A DNA stretch of 9,669 bases from Pseudomonadota bacterium (GCA_021829055.1 JAJZCS010000054.1:1-9669), one strand, 5' to 3'; counted from the first letter of the stretch, positions 1 to 7,688 are shown. The notes: generated from the sequence alone by a model not told the origin. Numbers and translations: made by a program.

Positions 1-1
1 A

Positions 2-376
2 CTGCTGGGAGATTTCTGTGCCGACCGCCCATCCGTCAGTTTCGGCGCTGTATTGCCCTCGTACAAGCCGGGAGTAACGCTAACTAATTTGGTGGGCTGC
101 TTACCCACCTACGCGACGGAAGCAATTCGCGAGGCTTTACCCGTTTTTGGCCGTACGATTCCCGGCTTTGACCGGGAAGATGCGGTCCTGACCGGCGTCG
201 AAACGCGCACGTCTTCGCCGGTTCGAATTACGCGTAGACAGGATGGCCAGAGCCGAAACACAAACGGTCTATTTCCGGCTGGCGAGGGTGCTGGCTACGC
301 TGGCGGAATCCTGTCTGCCGGTGTTGATGGAATTCGGGTTGCGGAGGCGGTTATCCGTTCGATCGCAAACCGCTGA
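2..376 (+). CDS. FAD-dependent dehydrogenase, C-terminal part (5'-truncated by window edge)
   Basis: The open frame enters from the left edge and ends at TGA 374-376, so only about the last 124 residues are present. The tail carries GLFPAGEGAGYAGGILSAG followed by VDGIRVAEAVI, the C-terminal FAD-contacting signature of the uncharacterised FAD-dependent dehydrogenases (COG2509 type). In this group the Gly-rich loop near the C-terminus closes the flavin site, and the Cys-Leu-Pro stretch (VGCLPTYATEAI) and the preceding LPSYKPGV segment also fit. The Rossmann dinucleotide-binding N-terminus lies outside the window. An internal TTG at 53 is not taken as the start, because the frame stays open upstream with family-like sequence. 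The substrate is unknown for the family. There is no partner gene: the relic region follows directly. The class assignment is fairly secure; the exact function is not. Confidence 0.8.
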   Translation: MLGDFCADRPSVSFGAVLPSYKPGVTLTNLVGCLPTYATEAIREALPVFGRTIPGFDREDAVLTGVETRTSSPVRITRRQDGQSRNTNGLFPAGEGAGYAGGILSAGVDGIRVAEAVIRSIANR

Positions 377-399
377 TCTTGAAGAGTGCTTCGTCTGGG

Positions 400-428
400 T
401 GAGGCACGGCCTCAGGGCTCCTCATTTT
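400..428 (+). terminator. Weak candidate terminator after the FAD dehydrogenase
   Basis: A perfect 6-bp stem, TGAGGC (400-405) and GCCTCA (409-414), encloses a 3-base loop 24 bp after the stop codon of the upstream gene. The T-rich run (CATTTT, about 423-428) starts several bases after the stem instead of directly behind it. This is not a canonical intrinsic terminator, so it is only a candidate. Confidence 0.25.
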
Positions 429-506
429 CACAAAAGGGCCATTCAGTCTGAATTAAACATCGAAACTTCCGAACTGACAGACACACGACGAGTGTCAGAA
501 CGCACC

Positions 507-1073
507 ATGAGCATGACACTTCGTGCTTTCAATGAGATGTTCCCGACTGAGAATGCCGCGCGGGCGTGCTTTGGGAAGGCACGCTGCCCGAACGGTCTGG
601 CGTGTTACCATTGCCGGGCGTTTGGCATGCCGCCCACGTGGCAAGAATGAAGTTCTGGTGCTGTGGTGCAGGACTTGAAGGAAGGCGTTCAGTGTCACCG
701 CCGAGACGGCCGCGACACACAGAATTCCGAATCTGCCGCTGGTGACATGGACACAGGCCTCTAACCTGGTCATGTCCTCATCCAAGGGCGTCTCTGCGCT
801 CAAAGTGAGTGAATTTCTCGGCGTTCGTGATAGTGCCGAGTGGCACCCCGGAAATCGCATCCGCGCCATGATGCCCGCGAGACCCATCGGATCCCTGCCC
901 GCGGCGTCGAGATCAACGAGATGAACCGCGCGCGGGAGAGAGCACCACACCGGAAGCGGGCGAAGGCGACCTTCCGGACCCCGCGCGCGACCGGCCGCGG
1001 CACAAAGCGCTCTCTGGTCCTCGTCGCTGCGGCGCGAAGAGGGGGATATCGTCAAGGTCATTCGGTCGCGTAG
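507..1073 (+). pseudogene. Decayed IS1595-family transposase (ISXO2-like), multiple frameshifts and a nonsense codon
   Basis: Three fragments in changing frames line up, in order, with IS1595-family transposases. (1) From ATG 507 (third frame): RAFNEMFPTENAARACFGKA then a CYHC pair (603-614), matching the family N-terminus and its zinc-ribbon first CxxC. (2) From about 640 to 885 (first frame): CRT-stop-RKAFSVT, then MSSSKGVSALKVSEFLGV and HPGNRIRAMM, matching the family's CRKxFSVT, SSKKGxSAxxLxxxLGV and MAHRIRxAM blocks. The stop TGA (676-678) sits where the second cysteine of the second CxxC (667-678) is expected. (3) From about 885 to 1073 (third frame): GVEINE, which resembles the family's VEVDET with the first catalytic Asp read as Asn, then GRGTKRSLVLVAAARRGG. 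The rest of the catalytic domain is missing, and no terminal inverted repeats or target duplication could be recognised. It cannot make an active enzyme. The family call rests on remembered motifs, without an alignment. Confidence 0.75.
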
Positions 1074-1289
1074 TGCACCGTGCATGCCAAGCGTAACGCG
1101 ATCGGCAATGCCGCAGCTGTTCTGGCCAACAATAGATTTTTGATTCTGTATCTTTTAACGACCCGCAAGCGAAGGTCGATAATTCATCCGCATATCCCTG
1201 GCGTTCAGCGGGCACTCAAACGCTAAAGAAAACCATCATTCATGTTCCCTGCATTTTTTCAGATCTTGAATGGTTGCCGATGGAAGAAC
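1074..1289. other. Gap between transposase relic and xthA, no gene recognised
   Basis: This stretch of about 215 bp holds no frame that I can assign. It may include the unrecognisable 3' part of the transposase relic. A minus-strand frame from GTG 1215 runs leftward into the relic and has no recognisable domain. It is also the expected location for the transcript end of the minus-strand operon. I saw only a spaced 6-bp inverted repeat there (CATTCA/TGAATG, about 1235-1272) and no stem with a T-run. Confidence 0.5.
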
Positions 1290-2063
1290 TCAGGAACTGA
1301 CGGTGACGATTACTGGGGCATGATCTGATGGTTGCGGTTTGTCACGTTCCGACCGGGCAATCGTGACAGACTGAAGGTGTTCGGCAACGCGAGGCGAGAG
1401 CAGAGCATGGTCGATTCTGAGGCCACGATCACGTTGCCAGGCCGCCCCTTGATAATCCCAAAACGTGTAGAGCGTTTCCGTTGGATGCAGCGCCCGGGCT
1501 GCGTCAGTCAGGCCCAGCCAGATCAGCGCGCGAAACCCTGCCCGACTTTCGTTCCGCACGAGGGCGTCGTTGGGGCTGAGAACGCCCTCGGCAAGGTCCA
1601 GATCCGCAGGACAAACATTAAAGTCGCCAGCGAGCATGACGTCGCGATCATCATCCAGCAACGTCCGTGCATGGCGGCGCAGACTTTCCATCCATGCGAG
1701 CTTGCGTTGGTATCCAGTGTCACCTCCAGAATTCCCGTTCGGCAGGTAGAGATTTGCTATGGTTATCCCGCCAAACGTTACTTCCATGTAACGCGCTTCT
1801 TTGTCTTCTTCCCAGCCGGGAAGTGAGCGACGTAAGACCGTGATCGGATCACGGGAGAGGACCGCGACACCATTGTAAGATTTCTGTCCTACAACTTCCA
1901 CGCGGTAACCGATCTCCGAAAAAAAAAGCTTCGGAAACTGGGATTCCTCACATTTGATTTCCTGAAGGAGCACAAGATCAGGATGTTCGCGGGCGCAGAA
2001 CTCCACAACCTGGGCGGTACGGATACGGATCGAATTAACGTTCCATGTAACAAACTTGATCAA
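1290..2063 (-). CDS. xthA: Exodeoxyribonuclease III (AP endonuclease, ExoIII/XthA family), TTG start
   Basis: This 257-residue protein is a full-length exonuclease III of the endonuclease/exonuclease/phosphatase fold. It cuts the backbone 5' of abasic sites and removes 3' blocking groups in base excision repair, in the cytoplasm, using a divalent metal. Family landmarks are all in place: WNVNSIR near the N-terminus (Asn8, Asn10), LLQEIK with metal ligand Glu35, NGVAVLSR (64-71), Tyr106 in NLYLPNG, GDFNV with Asp147 and Asn149, RIDH with Asp218, and SDHAP with Asp247/His248. The start codon is TTG (2063-2061). No ATG lies nearby, and the N-terminus begins exactly where the family does. It lies 6 bp behind the erpA stop and in the same frame, without a clear Shine-Dalgarno sequence, which suggests translation coupled to erpA. 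The coding strand contains a run of nine T (complement of 1919-1927). Confidence 0.96.
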   Translation of the reverse strand: MIKFVTWNVNSIRIRTAQVVEFCAREHPDLVLLQEIKCEESQFPKLFFSEIGYRVEVVGQKSYNGVAVLSRDPITVLRRSLPGWEEDKEARYMEVTFGGITIANLYLPNGNSGGDTGYQRKLAWMESLRRHARTLLDDDRDVMLAGDFNVCPADLDLAEGVLSPNDALVRNESRAGFRALIWLGLTDAARALHPTETLYTFWDYQGAAWQRDRGLRIDHALLSPRVAEHLQSVTIARSERDKPQPSDHAPVIVTVSS

Positions 2064-2069
2064 ACGGGA

Positions 2070-2411
2070 TCAATCGACTGAGAACGACGTACCACAGCCG
2101 CACGATGTTTTTGCGTTCGGGTTTTGTACCTCAAAATACGAACCCATAAGCGTATCTTTGTAGTCGAGTTCTGCTCCCGCCAGCAGTTCGAGGCTGGAGG
2201 GATCGATCACAACAAGAGCATCATCAGAACCAGTGACTAGATCATTCTCCTCGATATCTCGGGTGAGATCAAAGCGGTACTGGAATCCTTTGCAGCCACC
2301 GGCCAAAACCTCGACGCGAAGGGCTGCGCCTTTCGGCTCGCTTGCTGTGATCTCTGCGATTCGTCTGATGGCGGCAGCACTGACTCGAAAGGGTGCCATT
2401 GTCTGACTCAT
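2070..2411 (-). CDS. erpA: A-type iron-sulfur cluster carrier/insertion protein (ErpA/IscA/HesB family)
   Basis: This 113-residue protein is a complete A-type carrier, which accepts Fe-S clusters from the assembly scaffold and passes them to target apoproteins in the cytoplasm. The three conserved cysteines are present: Cys40 in GGCKGFQY, and Cys104 and Cys106 in SCGCGTSFS near the C-terminus. The start ATG (2411-2409) gives the usual family length; a second ATG four codons later is possible. Neither has a visible Shine-Dalgarno sequence. It lies 45 bp downstream of secA and 6 bp upstream of xthA on the same strand. The erpA-xthA pairing is, from memory, common in Alphaproteobacteria, and for that reason I prefer ErpA to IscA or SufA. 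No isc or suf genes are in view. The family is certain; the choice among paralogue names is less so. Confidence 0.93.
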   Translation of the reverse strand: MSQTMAPFRVSAAAIRRIAEITASEPKGAALRVEVLAGGCKGFQYRFDLTRDIEENDLVTGSDDALVVIDPSSLELLAGAELDYKDTLMGSYFEVQNPNAKTSCGCGTSFSVD

Positions 2412-2456
2412 ATGGGTAATATAGGCACAACGAAGTTCTCAAACCAGACCATAACG

Positions 2457-5210
2457 TCAAACCTTGCCGTGGCAATATTTGTATTTCCGACCTGACCCGC
2501 AGGGGCAGGGGGCATTGCGCGGTGTAGCTCTCCATGTTTCGGGGCGATCGGGATCCACAGCTTCCGCACGGTAAGGAGTCGGCGAGCTTGCTGCCGTGCG
2601 GTCCGGCATAGATCCTATGGTGGAATCAGGCGGAGCGTCAGTCAGCGCCAGTTCCCCCCCGTAAGGGCTGACCTGCGGGTGCACGGTAACAAGGGTTTCA
2701 GGGTCGAACGCGTTAGCCTGGGGTGCAGTGTCCGTTCCTAGTTCGATTCGGGAAAGCACAGAACTGACCTGCTCCTTGAGCTCTTCCAGCATTGCCGTGA
2801 ACAAGGTGAAGGCTTCGCGCTTGTATTCGTTGAGCGGATCTCGCTGGCCGTAGGCTCGCAGAACAATTCCTTGCCGCAGATGATCTAGTGCGAGGAGGTG
2901 CTCCTTCCAGAGATGGTCCAGCGTCTGTAGCAGAACCGACTTTTCCAGAAAGCGCATGAAATCCGGGCCAAAATTGGCAGCTTTCGCGGCCATGTGTGAA
3001 TCTACCGCGTCAGCGATGCGCTCGCGCAGATGTGTCTCGTCAATGCCCTCCTCTGCGGCCCAATCGACGACCCGCAAATCGAGACCAAAAATCCTGCTGA
3101 TGTCTTCGGCCAACTCCGCGCTTTCCCACTGCTCGGCATAGGCCTTCTCGGGGATACGACCCTCGACCACACTGGCGATCGTATCAGCGCGCATTTCGCC
3201 GATAACGTCCGATACATCTTCGGCGCGCATGAACTCGCGGCGCTGCGCATAAACTTCGCGCCGCTGATCATTCATTACATTGTCATACTTGAGCAGGTTT
3301 TTACGAGTATCGAAGTTCCGCGCCTCGACTTTTTTTTGTGCCTTTTCCAAAGCTTTGTTGATCCATGGGTGGACGATTGCTTCGCCTTCACGCAAGCCAA
3401 GCCGCTCCAGCATCGGCCCCATGCGATCCGAACCAAATATCCGCATTAGATCGTCTTCCAGAGACAAAAAGAATCGCGAGGCGCCCGGATCGCCCTGGCG
3501 GCCCGAGCGGCCACGCAACTGATTGTCGATCCGCCGGCTTTCATGCCGCTCGGTGCCAATCACGAATAATCCGCCGGCCTCTTTGACCTCTTTTTCGGAC
3601 GCTTCGAATAGGGCGCGGACCTCCGCTGCGCGCGCTTCCTTTGCTTCCTCCGCTGATCCTTCCAGGGCAGCCTTGAGGCGGAGTTCCAGATTGCCGCCGA
3701 GTTTGATATCGGTTCCTCGGCCGGCCATATTGGTGGCGATTGTGACAGCTCCTGGTGCGCCGGCTTCTGCCACGATACTCGCTTCCTGCTCGTGAAACCG
3801 CGCATTCAGCACATTGTGCGGTACACCGAGCTGGTTAAGTAGATTTGACAGGATCTCCGATTTCTCGATCGACGTGGTGCCGACGAGAACTGGCTGTTTG
3901 CGTGTGCGGCATTCATCAATCAGCTTTGCAACCGCCTGATATTTTTCCTCCGCGGTGCGATACACTTCGTCGTCCTGATCATCACGCAGCACGGACACAT
4001 TGGTCGGAATCTCGACGACACCCAGCTTGTAGATCTCGTCAAACTCGTCAGCTTCTGTCATTGCTGTGCCGGTCATGCCCGCAAGCTTCGGGTAAAGACG
4101 GAAATAGTTTTGGAACGTAATCGTCGCTAGGGTTTGATTTTCCCGCTCGACAGTTACGTGCTCCTTCGCCTCAAGAGCTTGATGCAGACCATCGGAGTAA
4201 CGGCGACCTTCCATCATCCGGCCGGTGAACTCGTCGATAATGATAACCTGCCCATTCTTGACGATATAATCAACATCTCGGTTGAACAGGGTGTGCGCCC
4301 GGAGTGATTGATTGACGTGATGCACAAGAGAGACATTGAACACGTCATAAAGATTGCCTTCGGTCAGCAATCCTGCATCGGCGAGCATATTTTCAACCAT
4401 TTCCGAGCCTTCCTCGGTCAGGTTGACGGTCTTCATCTTCTCGTCCTTGTCATAGGTCGAAGGGTCAGTCGCCAGCTGTTTGATGATTGTATCGACGCTG
4501 CTGTAGAGTTCAGTTGGTTCATCCGAAGGCCCCGAGATGATCAGTGGCGTTCGCGCCTCGTCGATCAGGATGGAATCGACTTCATCAACGATCGCGTAGT
4601 TGAAATCCCGCTGGACCATATCGGCCAAGGCGTACTTCATGTTATCACGCAGATAGTCGAAACCGAATTCGTTGTTTGTGCCGTAGGTTATATCGGCTGC
4701 ATATGCGGCGCGGCGCTCCTCATCCTCGACCCCAGGGACAATGACTCCCACCGACAGGCCGAGAAAACGATAAACTTGGCCCATCCATTCGGCATCACGT
4801 CTTGCCAAATAGTCGTTGACAGTCACGACGTGGACGCCCTTGCCCGTGAGGGCGTTCAGATAGACCGGCAATGTCGCGACCAGCGTTTTACCTTCGCCGG
4901 TTTTCATTTCAGCGATTTTTCCATCATGCAGGACCATGCCGCCGATCAGCTGGACATCGAAATGGCGCAGTCCAAGCACCCGCCGCGCGGCCTCGCGGCA
5001 AACGGCGAAAGCTTCGGGAAGAAGGGCGTCAATTTTGGTGCCGCCGGTTAGCTGTGCGCGGAACAACGCTGTCTTGCCTGCAAGTTCGGCGTCCGTAAGG
5101 GCTTTTGTAAAAGGCTCGAATGCATTGATGGCCGCCACGCGGCGCTGATACGTCTTCAGGACACGGTCGTTGCTGGTACCTATTATTAGGCGGGCAAGGC
5201 GAGCAATCAT
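2457..5210 (-). CDS. secA: Protein translocase ATPase SecA
   Basis: This 917-residue protein is the motor of the general secretion pathway. It binds preproteins and SecYEG at the inner membrane and uses ATP to push unfolded chains through the channel. It is full length for the family. Visible landmarks are Walker A MKTGEGKT (102-109, Lys108), the preceding DVQLIGG (85-91), Walker [14 protein letters not shown] (209-221, Asp209/Glu210), GMTGTA (378-383), the second nucleotide-binding-domain motif [14 protein letters not shown] (494-507) and a later [11 protein letters not shown] variable linker leads to the C-terminal zinc-binding SEC-C motif (Cys902, Cys904, Cys913, His914), which in the family binds SecB and phospholipid. 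The ATG at 5210 has only a weak GGA element 11-14 bases ahead. A good promoter candidate lies about 80 bp upstream. The coding strand has a run of eight A at 3330-3337. No SecM-like leader gene precedes it on its own strand. Confidence 0.99.
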   Translation of the reverse strand: MIARLARLIIGTSNDRVLKTYQRRVAAINAFEPFTKALTDAELAGKTALFRAQLTGGTKIDALLPEAFAVCREAARRVLGLRHFDVQLIGGMVLHDGKIAEMKTGEGKTLVATLPVYLNALTGKGVHVVTVNDYLARRDAEWMGQVYRFLGLSVGVIVPGVEDEERRAAYAADITYGTNNEFGFDYLRDNMKYALADMVQRDFNYAIVDEVDSILIDEARTPLIISGPSDEPTELYSSVDTIIKQLATDPSTYDKDEKMKTVNLTEEGSEMVENMLADAGLLTEGNLYDVFNVSLVHHVNQSLRAHTLFNRDVDYIVKNGQVIIIDEFTGRMMEGRRYSDGLHQALEAKEHVTVERENQTLATITFQNYFRLYPKLAGMTGTAMTEADEFDEIYKLGVVEIPTNVSVLRDDQDDEVYRTAEEKYQAVAKLIDECRTRKQPVLVGTTSIEKSEILSNLLNQLGVPHNVLNARFHEQEASIVAEAGAPGAVTIATNMAGRGTDIKLGGNLELRLKAALEGSAEEAKEARAAEVRALFEASEKEVKEAGGLFVIGTERHESRRIDNQLRGRSGRQGDPGASRFFLSLEDDLMRIFGSDRMGPMLERLGLREGEAIVHPWINKALEKAQKKVEARNFDTRKNLLKYDNVMNDQRREVYAQRREFMRAEDVSDVIGEMRADTIASVVEGRIPEKAYAEQWESAELAEDISRIFGLDLRVVDWAAEEGIDETHLRERIADAVDSHMAAKAANFGPDFMRFLEKSVLLQTLDHLWKEHLLALDHLRQGIVLRAYGQRDPLNEYKREAFTLFTAMLEELKEQVSSVLSRIELGTDTAPQANAFDPETLVTVHPQVSPYGGELALTDAPPDSTIGSMPDRTAASSPTPYRAEAVDPDRPETWRATPRNAPCPCGSGRKYKYCHGKV

Positions 5211-5287
5211 TTCAGGCGGATTCCAATAAATTAGGTGCCCCAGCGAAGCGCGGTGGGCCAGCCAGTCACCTTGATCTGGTTTCCGAT

Positions 5288-5316
5288 GAAATAGAAGCCA
5301 AGCGGCTACGGGTCAA
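5288..5316 (-). promoter_or_regulatory. Candidate sigma-70-type promoter for secA
   Basis: On the minus strand, TTGACC (5316-5311; 5 of 6 bases match the -35 consensus) is followed after exactly 17 bases by TATTTC (5293-5288; a partial -10). Transcription would begin near 5281 and give secA a leader of about 70 bases. The match is by eye only. No equally good promoter was found for the divergent plus-strand genes. Confidence 0.45.
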
Positions 5317-5331
5317 TGAAGAGGGGATTTT

Positions 5332-5493
5332 ATGCCTGCCACACACGGTCTTGCGCACGGACAAGGCTTAGGCCATGGATGCAGTTGCTTTGGAAAAAAA
5401 AGAGGTTCCCATGACGCGTTTCTTCAAACCCGTCGCCGTGACAACGCTTATGGCGCTCCTTTGCGTGGCTGCCGCAGGAATGGCCCTCGCTGA
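5332..5493 (+). CDS. Possible small leader ORF upstream of and overlapping the PpiC gene
   Basis: A 53-codon frame begins at ATG 5332 and is preceded by GAGGGG (from 5321) with 7 bases from the GAGG core to the ATG, a stronger ribosome site than most genes here have. It begins MPATHGLAHGQGLGHG and has no recognised family. It runs across the start of the foldase gene (5411) in another frame and stops at TGA 5491-5493. A run of eight A (5394-5401) lies inside it. Losing one A in the transcript would join it in frame to the foldase. It could be a translated leader, a regulatory short ORF, or chance. Nothing in the residues supports a function. Confidence 0.2.
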   Translation: MPATHGLAHGQGLGHGCSCFGKKRGSHDAFLQTRRRDNAYGAPLRGCRRNGPR

Positions 5494-6367
5494 TGCCGGC
5501 GGGAAAAACACCACTGCTCCCGCGGCGGTTCCGGAATCATCGCCGGCCGCGCAATCTGCCAAGAGTAATCCGGTCGTGGCGACGGTCAATGGTGAGAAGA
5601 TCTACCTGTCGGATGTTGCCAAGGCTGCCCAGTCTTTGCCGCCGGAGCTCCAGAGTGCGCCTCCACAGGAGTTATATCCTCTTCTAGTGAACCGCTTGGT
5701 CGACGAGAAGGCTTTGCTGATTCAGGCGCGTAAAACGCATCTCGCCAATCAGAAGAAGGTTGCCGAAGCAATGCGAGAGGCGGCCGACGAAGCACTTGAA
5801 GCGGCGTACCTTCGTTCTCAGGTTGAGCCTCAGCTGACGGATGCGGCAATCGAAGAATATTACAAGACCCATTACGTTAAGGCCAAGCAACCACAGCAGG
5901 TCAAAGCTAGCCAGATACTGGTTAAGACAAAGGCCGAGGCAGAGTCCATCATCGATCAGCTGAACAAGGGGGCTAAGTTTGCCAGTCTTGCCAAAAAGTA
6001 CAGCATTGACCCCGGCGGTAAGCAGGGGGGGGAACTTGGGTGGTTTACCAAGGACGAGATGGTGAAGCCATTCGCTGACGCCGCATTTGCGTTGACACCA
6101 GGCACCTACACCCAAAAGCCGGTCAAGTCGCAATTTGGTTGGCATATCATTCTGTCCGAGGGAAAGCGAACTAAACCGGTACCGGCGCTGGCGGACGTCA
6201 AGGCGGATGTCAAACAAAAACTCGCGGAAAAGCTGGTCACTCAAACCCTTGAGAAAGCGCGAAAATCCGTAACTGTGGTTACTTTCAACCCTGATGGGAC
6301 GCCCATGAAAACCGGGGAAGGCGATGCCACTCCGTCTTCGGGTGTCGGCAGCAAGCCGGCGCAGTAA
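5411..6367 (+). CDS. Exported peptidyl-prolyl cis-trans isomerase, PpiC/parvulin (SurA-like)
   Basis: This 318-residue secreted foldase isomerises X-Pro bonds in proteins that have crossed the inner membrane. I chose ATG 5411 over ATG 5375 because AGAGG lies 5 bases ahead of it and because it puts a signal peptide at the N-terminus: MTRFFK, then a hydrophobic stretch to about residue 25, with a likely signal peptidase I site after Ala-Leu-Ala27. Cys18 is not in a lipobox. An Ala/Pro-rich linker (28-52) leads to a SurA-N/trigger-like helical region (about 53-160, with VATVNGEKIYLSDV and LVNRLVDEKALL). The parvulin domain is at about 164-252 (VKASQILVKTKAEAE, GGELGWFTKDEMVKPFADAA, FGWHIIL). A charged helix and a Ser/Gly/Pro tail end the protein. 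It is divergent from secA and 20 bp ahead of argJ. A run of eight G (6025-6032) falls in the catalytic domain. Confidence 0.93.
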   Translation: MTRFFKPVAVTTLMALLCVAAAGMALADAGGKNTTAPAAVPESSPAAQSAKSNPVVATVNGEKIYLSDVAKAAQSLPPELQSAPPQELYPLLVNRLVDEKALLIQARKTHLANQKKVAEAMREAADEALEAAYLRSQVEPQLTDAAIEEYYKTHYVKAKQPQQVKASQILVKTKAEAESIIDQLNKGAKFASLAKKYSIDPGGKQGGELGWFTKDEMVKPFADAAFALTPGTYTQKPVKSQFGWHIILSEGKRTKPVPALADVKADVKQKLAEKLVTQTLEKARKSVTVVTFNPDGTPMKTGEGDATPSSGVGSKPAQ

Positions 6368-6387
6368 AAGAACCTGTCAGTACAAAA

Positions 6388-7617
6388 ATGGCGATGCCGT
6401 TGCCGATTTCTCCCCTTTGGCTTCCGCTGCCGGAGCTTTTGCCGATTGAAGGAGTAACGTTTGCTACGGCTGAGGCAGGCATCCGTTATCACGGTCGTGC
6501 CGACGTGATGCTTGCGTCTTTTGTCCCCGGAACAGTGGTCGCTGGTGTTTTTACCCGCAATAAATGCCCAGGTGCGCCAGTTTCCTGGTGCAGGAAAATC
6601 TTGCGGCGGGGCGGGGCGCGCGGTCTTCTTGTGAATGCCGGCAACGCCAATGTTTTCAACGGAACTGCTGGTGAGGAGGCGGTTCGTCGCAGTGCGGAGG
6701 CGGCGGCGCAGGTGCTCGGGTGCGTGCCCGAGGAGGTTTACGTCGCATCAACAGGTGTGATTGGTGAACCTTTTCCGGAGCACAAGATTACCACTGTCAT
6801 GGACGGTTTGTCTCATCGTTTGACGCGAACCGGGTGGGAGGCAGCCGCGCGGGCGATCATGACCACTGATACCTTTCCAAAGGCGTCGACGGGGCGAGCG
6901 CAAATCGGCGGGACAAACGTCCAGATTTCAGGCATCGCCAAGGGAAGCGGAATGATTGCGCCGGATATGGCAACGATGCTTGCCTTCATTGTTACTGATG
7001 CCGCCGTTTCCCCGGCAGTTCTGCAGTCCTTGTTGCGTCGCGGCGCTCAGAGCAGCTTTAATAGCATCACTGTCGATTCCGACACTTCAACTTCTGATAC
7101 GGTATTGCTCTTTGCGACTGGCAAAGCCGGAAATCCGCCGGTGCGTGATGCGCGCGGCCTCGCGGATTTCCGTCGCGCATTGTTCGATGTGATGCATGAT
7201 CTCGCGCTGATGGTTGTCCGTGACGGGGAAGGTGCGACGAAGTTGATTCGTGTTGACGTTGCTGGAGCGGTGTCATCGCCCTCCGCCCGTCGGGTGGGTC
7301 TGGCGATAGCGAATTCGCCTTTAGTGAAAACGGCAATTGCAGGTGAAGATGCCAATTGGGGGCGAATCGTGATGGCTATCGGCAAGGCTGGAGAGCCGGC
7401 AGAGCGAGACCGTGTCTCGATCTCGGTAGGTGGCATCCAGATGGCACGCAATGGCCAGGTGGTGCCCGGATATGATGAGCGACCGGTAATCGCTCATATG
7501 CGGGGGCAAGAAATTGAGATTTCCATTAATCTTGGACTTGGTTCGGGACGGGCTACCGTCTGGGGCTGCGATCTAACGCATGGCTATATCGACATCAACG
7601 GCAGCTATCGTAGCTGA
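6388..7617 (+). CDS. argJ: Bifunctional ornithine acetyltransferase / N-acetylglutamate synthase ArgJ
   Basis: This 409-residue protein transfers the acetyl group from N-acetylornithine to glutamate, regenerating N-acetylglutamate in the cyclic arginine pathway. Many members also make N-acetylglutamate from acetyl-CoA. It is a self-processing Ntn-type enzyme: the conserved KGSGMIAPDMATML block (186-198 region) places the expected autocleavage between Ala195 and the nucleophile Thr196, giving alpha and beta chains. Other landmarks are NAGNANVFNG (83-92), the oxyanion STGVIG (121-126, Thr122/Gly123), TTDTFPK (159-165), a later GEDANWGRI and the C-terminal INGSYRS. Whether this one is bifunctional cannot be decided from sequence alone. 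ATG 6388 lies 20 bp after the foldase stop, with no clear Shine-Dalgarno sequence; ATG 6394 is an alternative. It is probably co-transcribed with the foldase gene. No other arg gene is in the window. Confidence 0.97.
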   Translation: MAMPLPISPLWLPLPELLPIEGVTFATAEAGIRYHGRADVMLASFVPGTVVAGVFTRNKCPGAPVSWCRKILRRGGARGLLVNAGNANVFNGTAGEEAVRRSAEAAAQVLGCVPEEVYVASTGVIGEPFPEHKITTVMDGLSHRLTRTGWEAAARAIMTTDTFPKASTGRAQIGGTNVQISGIAKGSGMIAPDMATMLAFIVTDAAVSPAVLQSLLRRGAQSSFNSITVDSDTSTSDTVLLFATGKAGNPPVRDARGLADFRRALFDVMHDLALMVVRDGEGATKLIRVDVAGAVSSPSARRVGLAIANSPLVKTAIAGEDANWGRIVMAIGKAGEPAERDRVSISVGGIQMARNGQVVPGYDERPVIAHMRGQEIEISINLGLGSGRATVWGCDLTHGYIDINGSYRS

Positions 7618-7635
7618 CCTACCGCATCGTTGCGG

Positions 7636-7688
7636 CCATGCCGAAAACGTCATTACGGGAGACGCAACGCCATATGCGTTCGGCATGG
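7636..7688. repeat. Perfect 10-bp inverted repeat after argJ (possible stem-loop)
   Basis: CCATGCCGAA (7636-7645) and TTCGGCATGG (7679-7688) are perfect complements around a 33-base loop. A competing small hairpin, AACGC-CATAT-GCGTT (7666-7680), shares bases with the right arm, so the two structures exclude each other. It begins about 20 bp after the argJ stop. No T-run follows (the next bases are TAAATTTG), so it is not a typical intrinsic terminator. It could protect the 3' end of the argJ mRNA, act as a factor-dependent stop, or be part of a small RNA. Confidence 0.45.

Noticed and set aside
474..498. Inverted repeat CTGACA/TGTCAG just before the transposase relic, as a possible IS end
   Set aside because: It is only 6 bp with a 13-base loop, with no matching partner at the other side of the relic and no target duplication. 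It is not usable as a terminal repeat.
495..1085. A 196-codon open frame on the minus strand
   Set aside because: It lies antisense to the transposase relic, shows no recognisable motif, and is rich in Arg/Ala/Pro as expected of shadow frames in GC-rich DNA. The plus-strand IS1595 motifs explain the region better.
913..1215. Minus-strand 100-codon frame from GTG 1215 with a protein-like opening (GYADELSTFACGSLKDTES)
   Set aside because: The first 30 or so residues look plausible, but the rest is antisense to the relic, there is no ribosome site, and no family is recognised. It could be a fragment of something older, but I cannot support it as a gene.
4308..5051. A 247-codon plus-strand frame
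   Set aside because: It lies entirely antisense to secA, whose conserved motifs cover the same bases.
2070..5210. A SecM-like arrest peptide upstream of secA
   Set aside because: No small frame with an export signal precedes secA on its own strand. The spacer frame found at 5332 is on the opposite strand and belongs to the foldase leader.
5684..6244. A 186-codon minus-strand frame
   Set aside because: Shadow of the PpiC-type foldase gene, which has a signal peptide and a parvulin domain.
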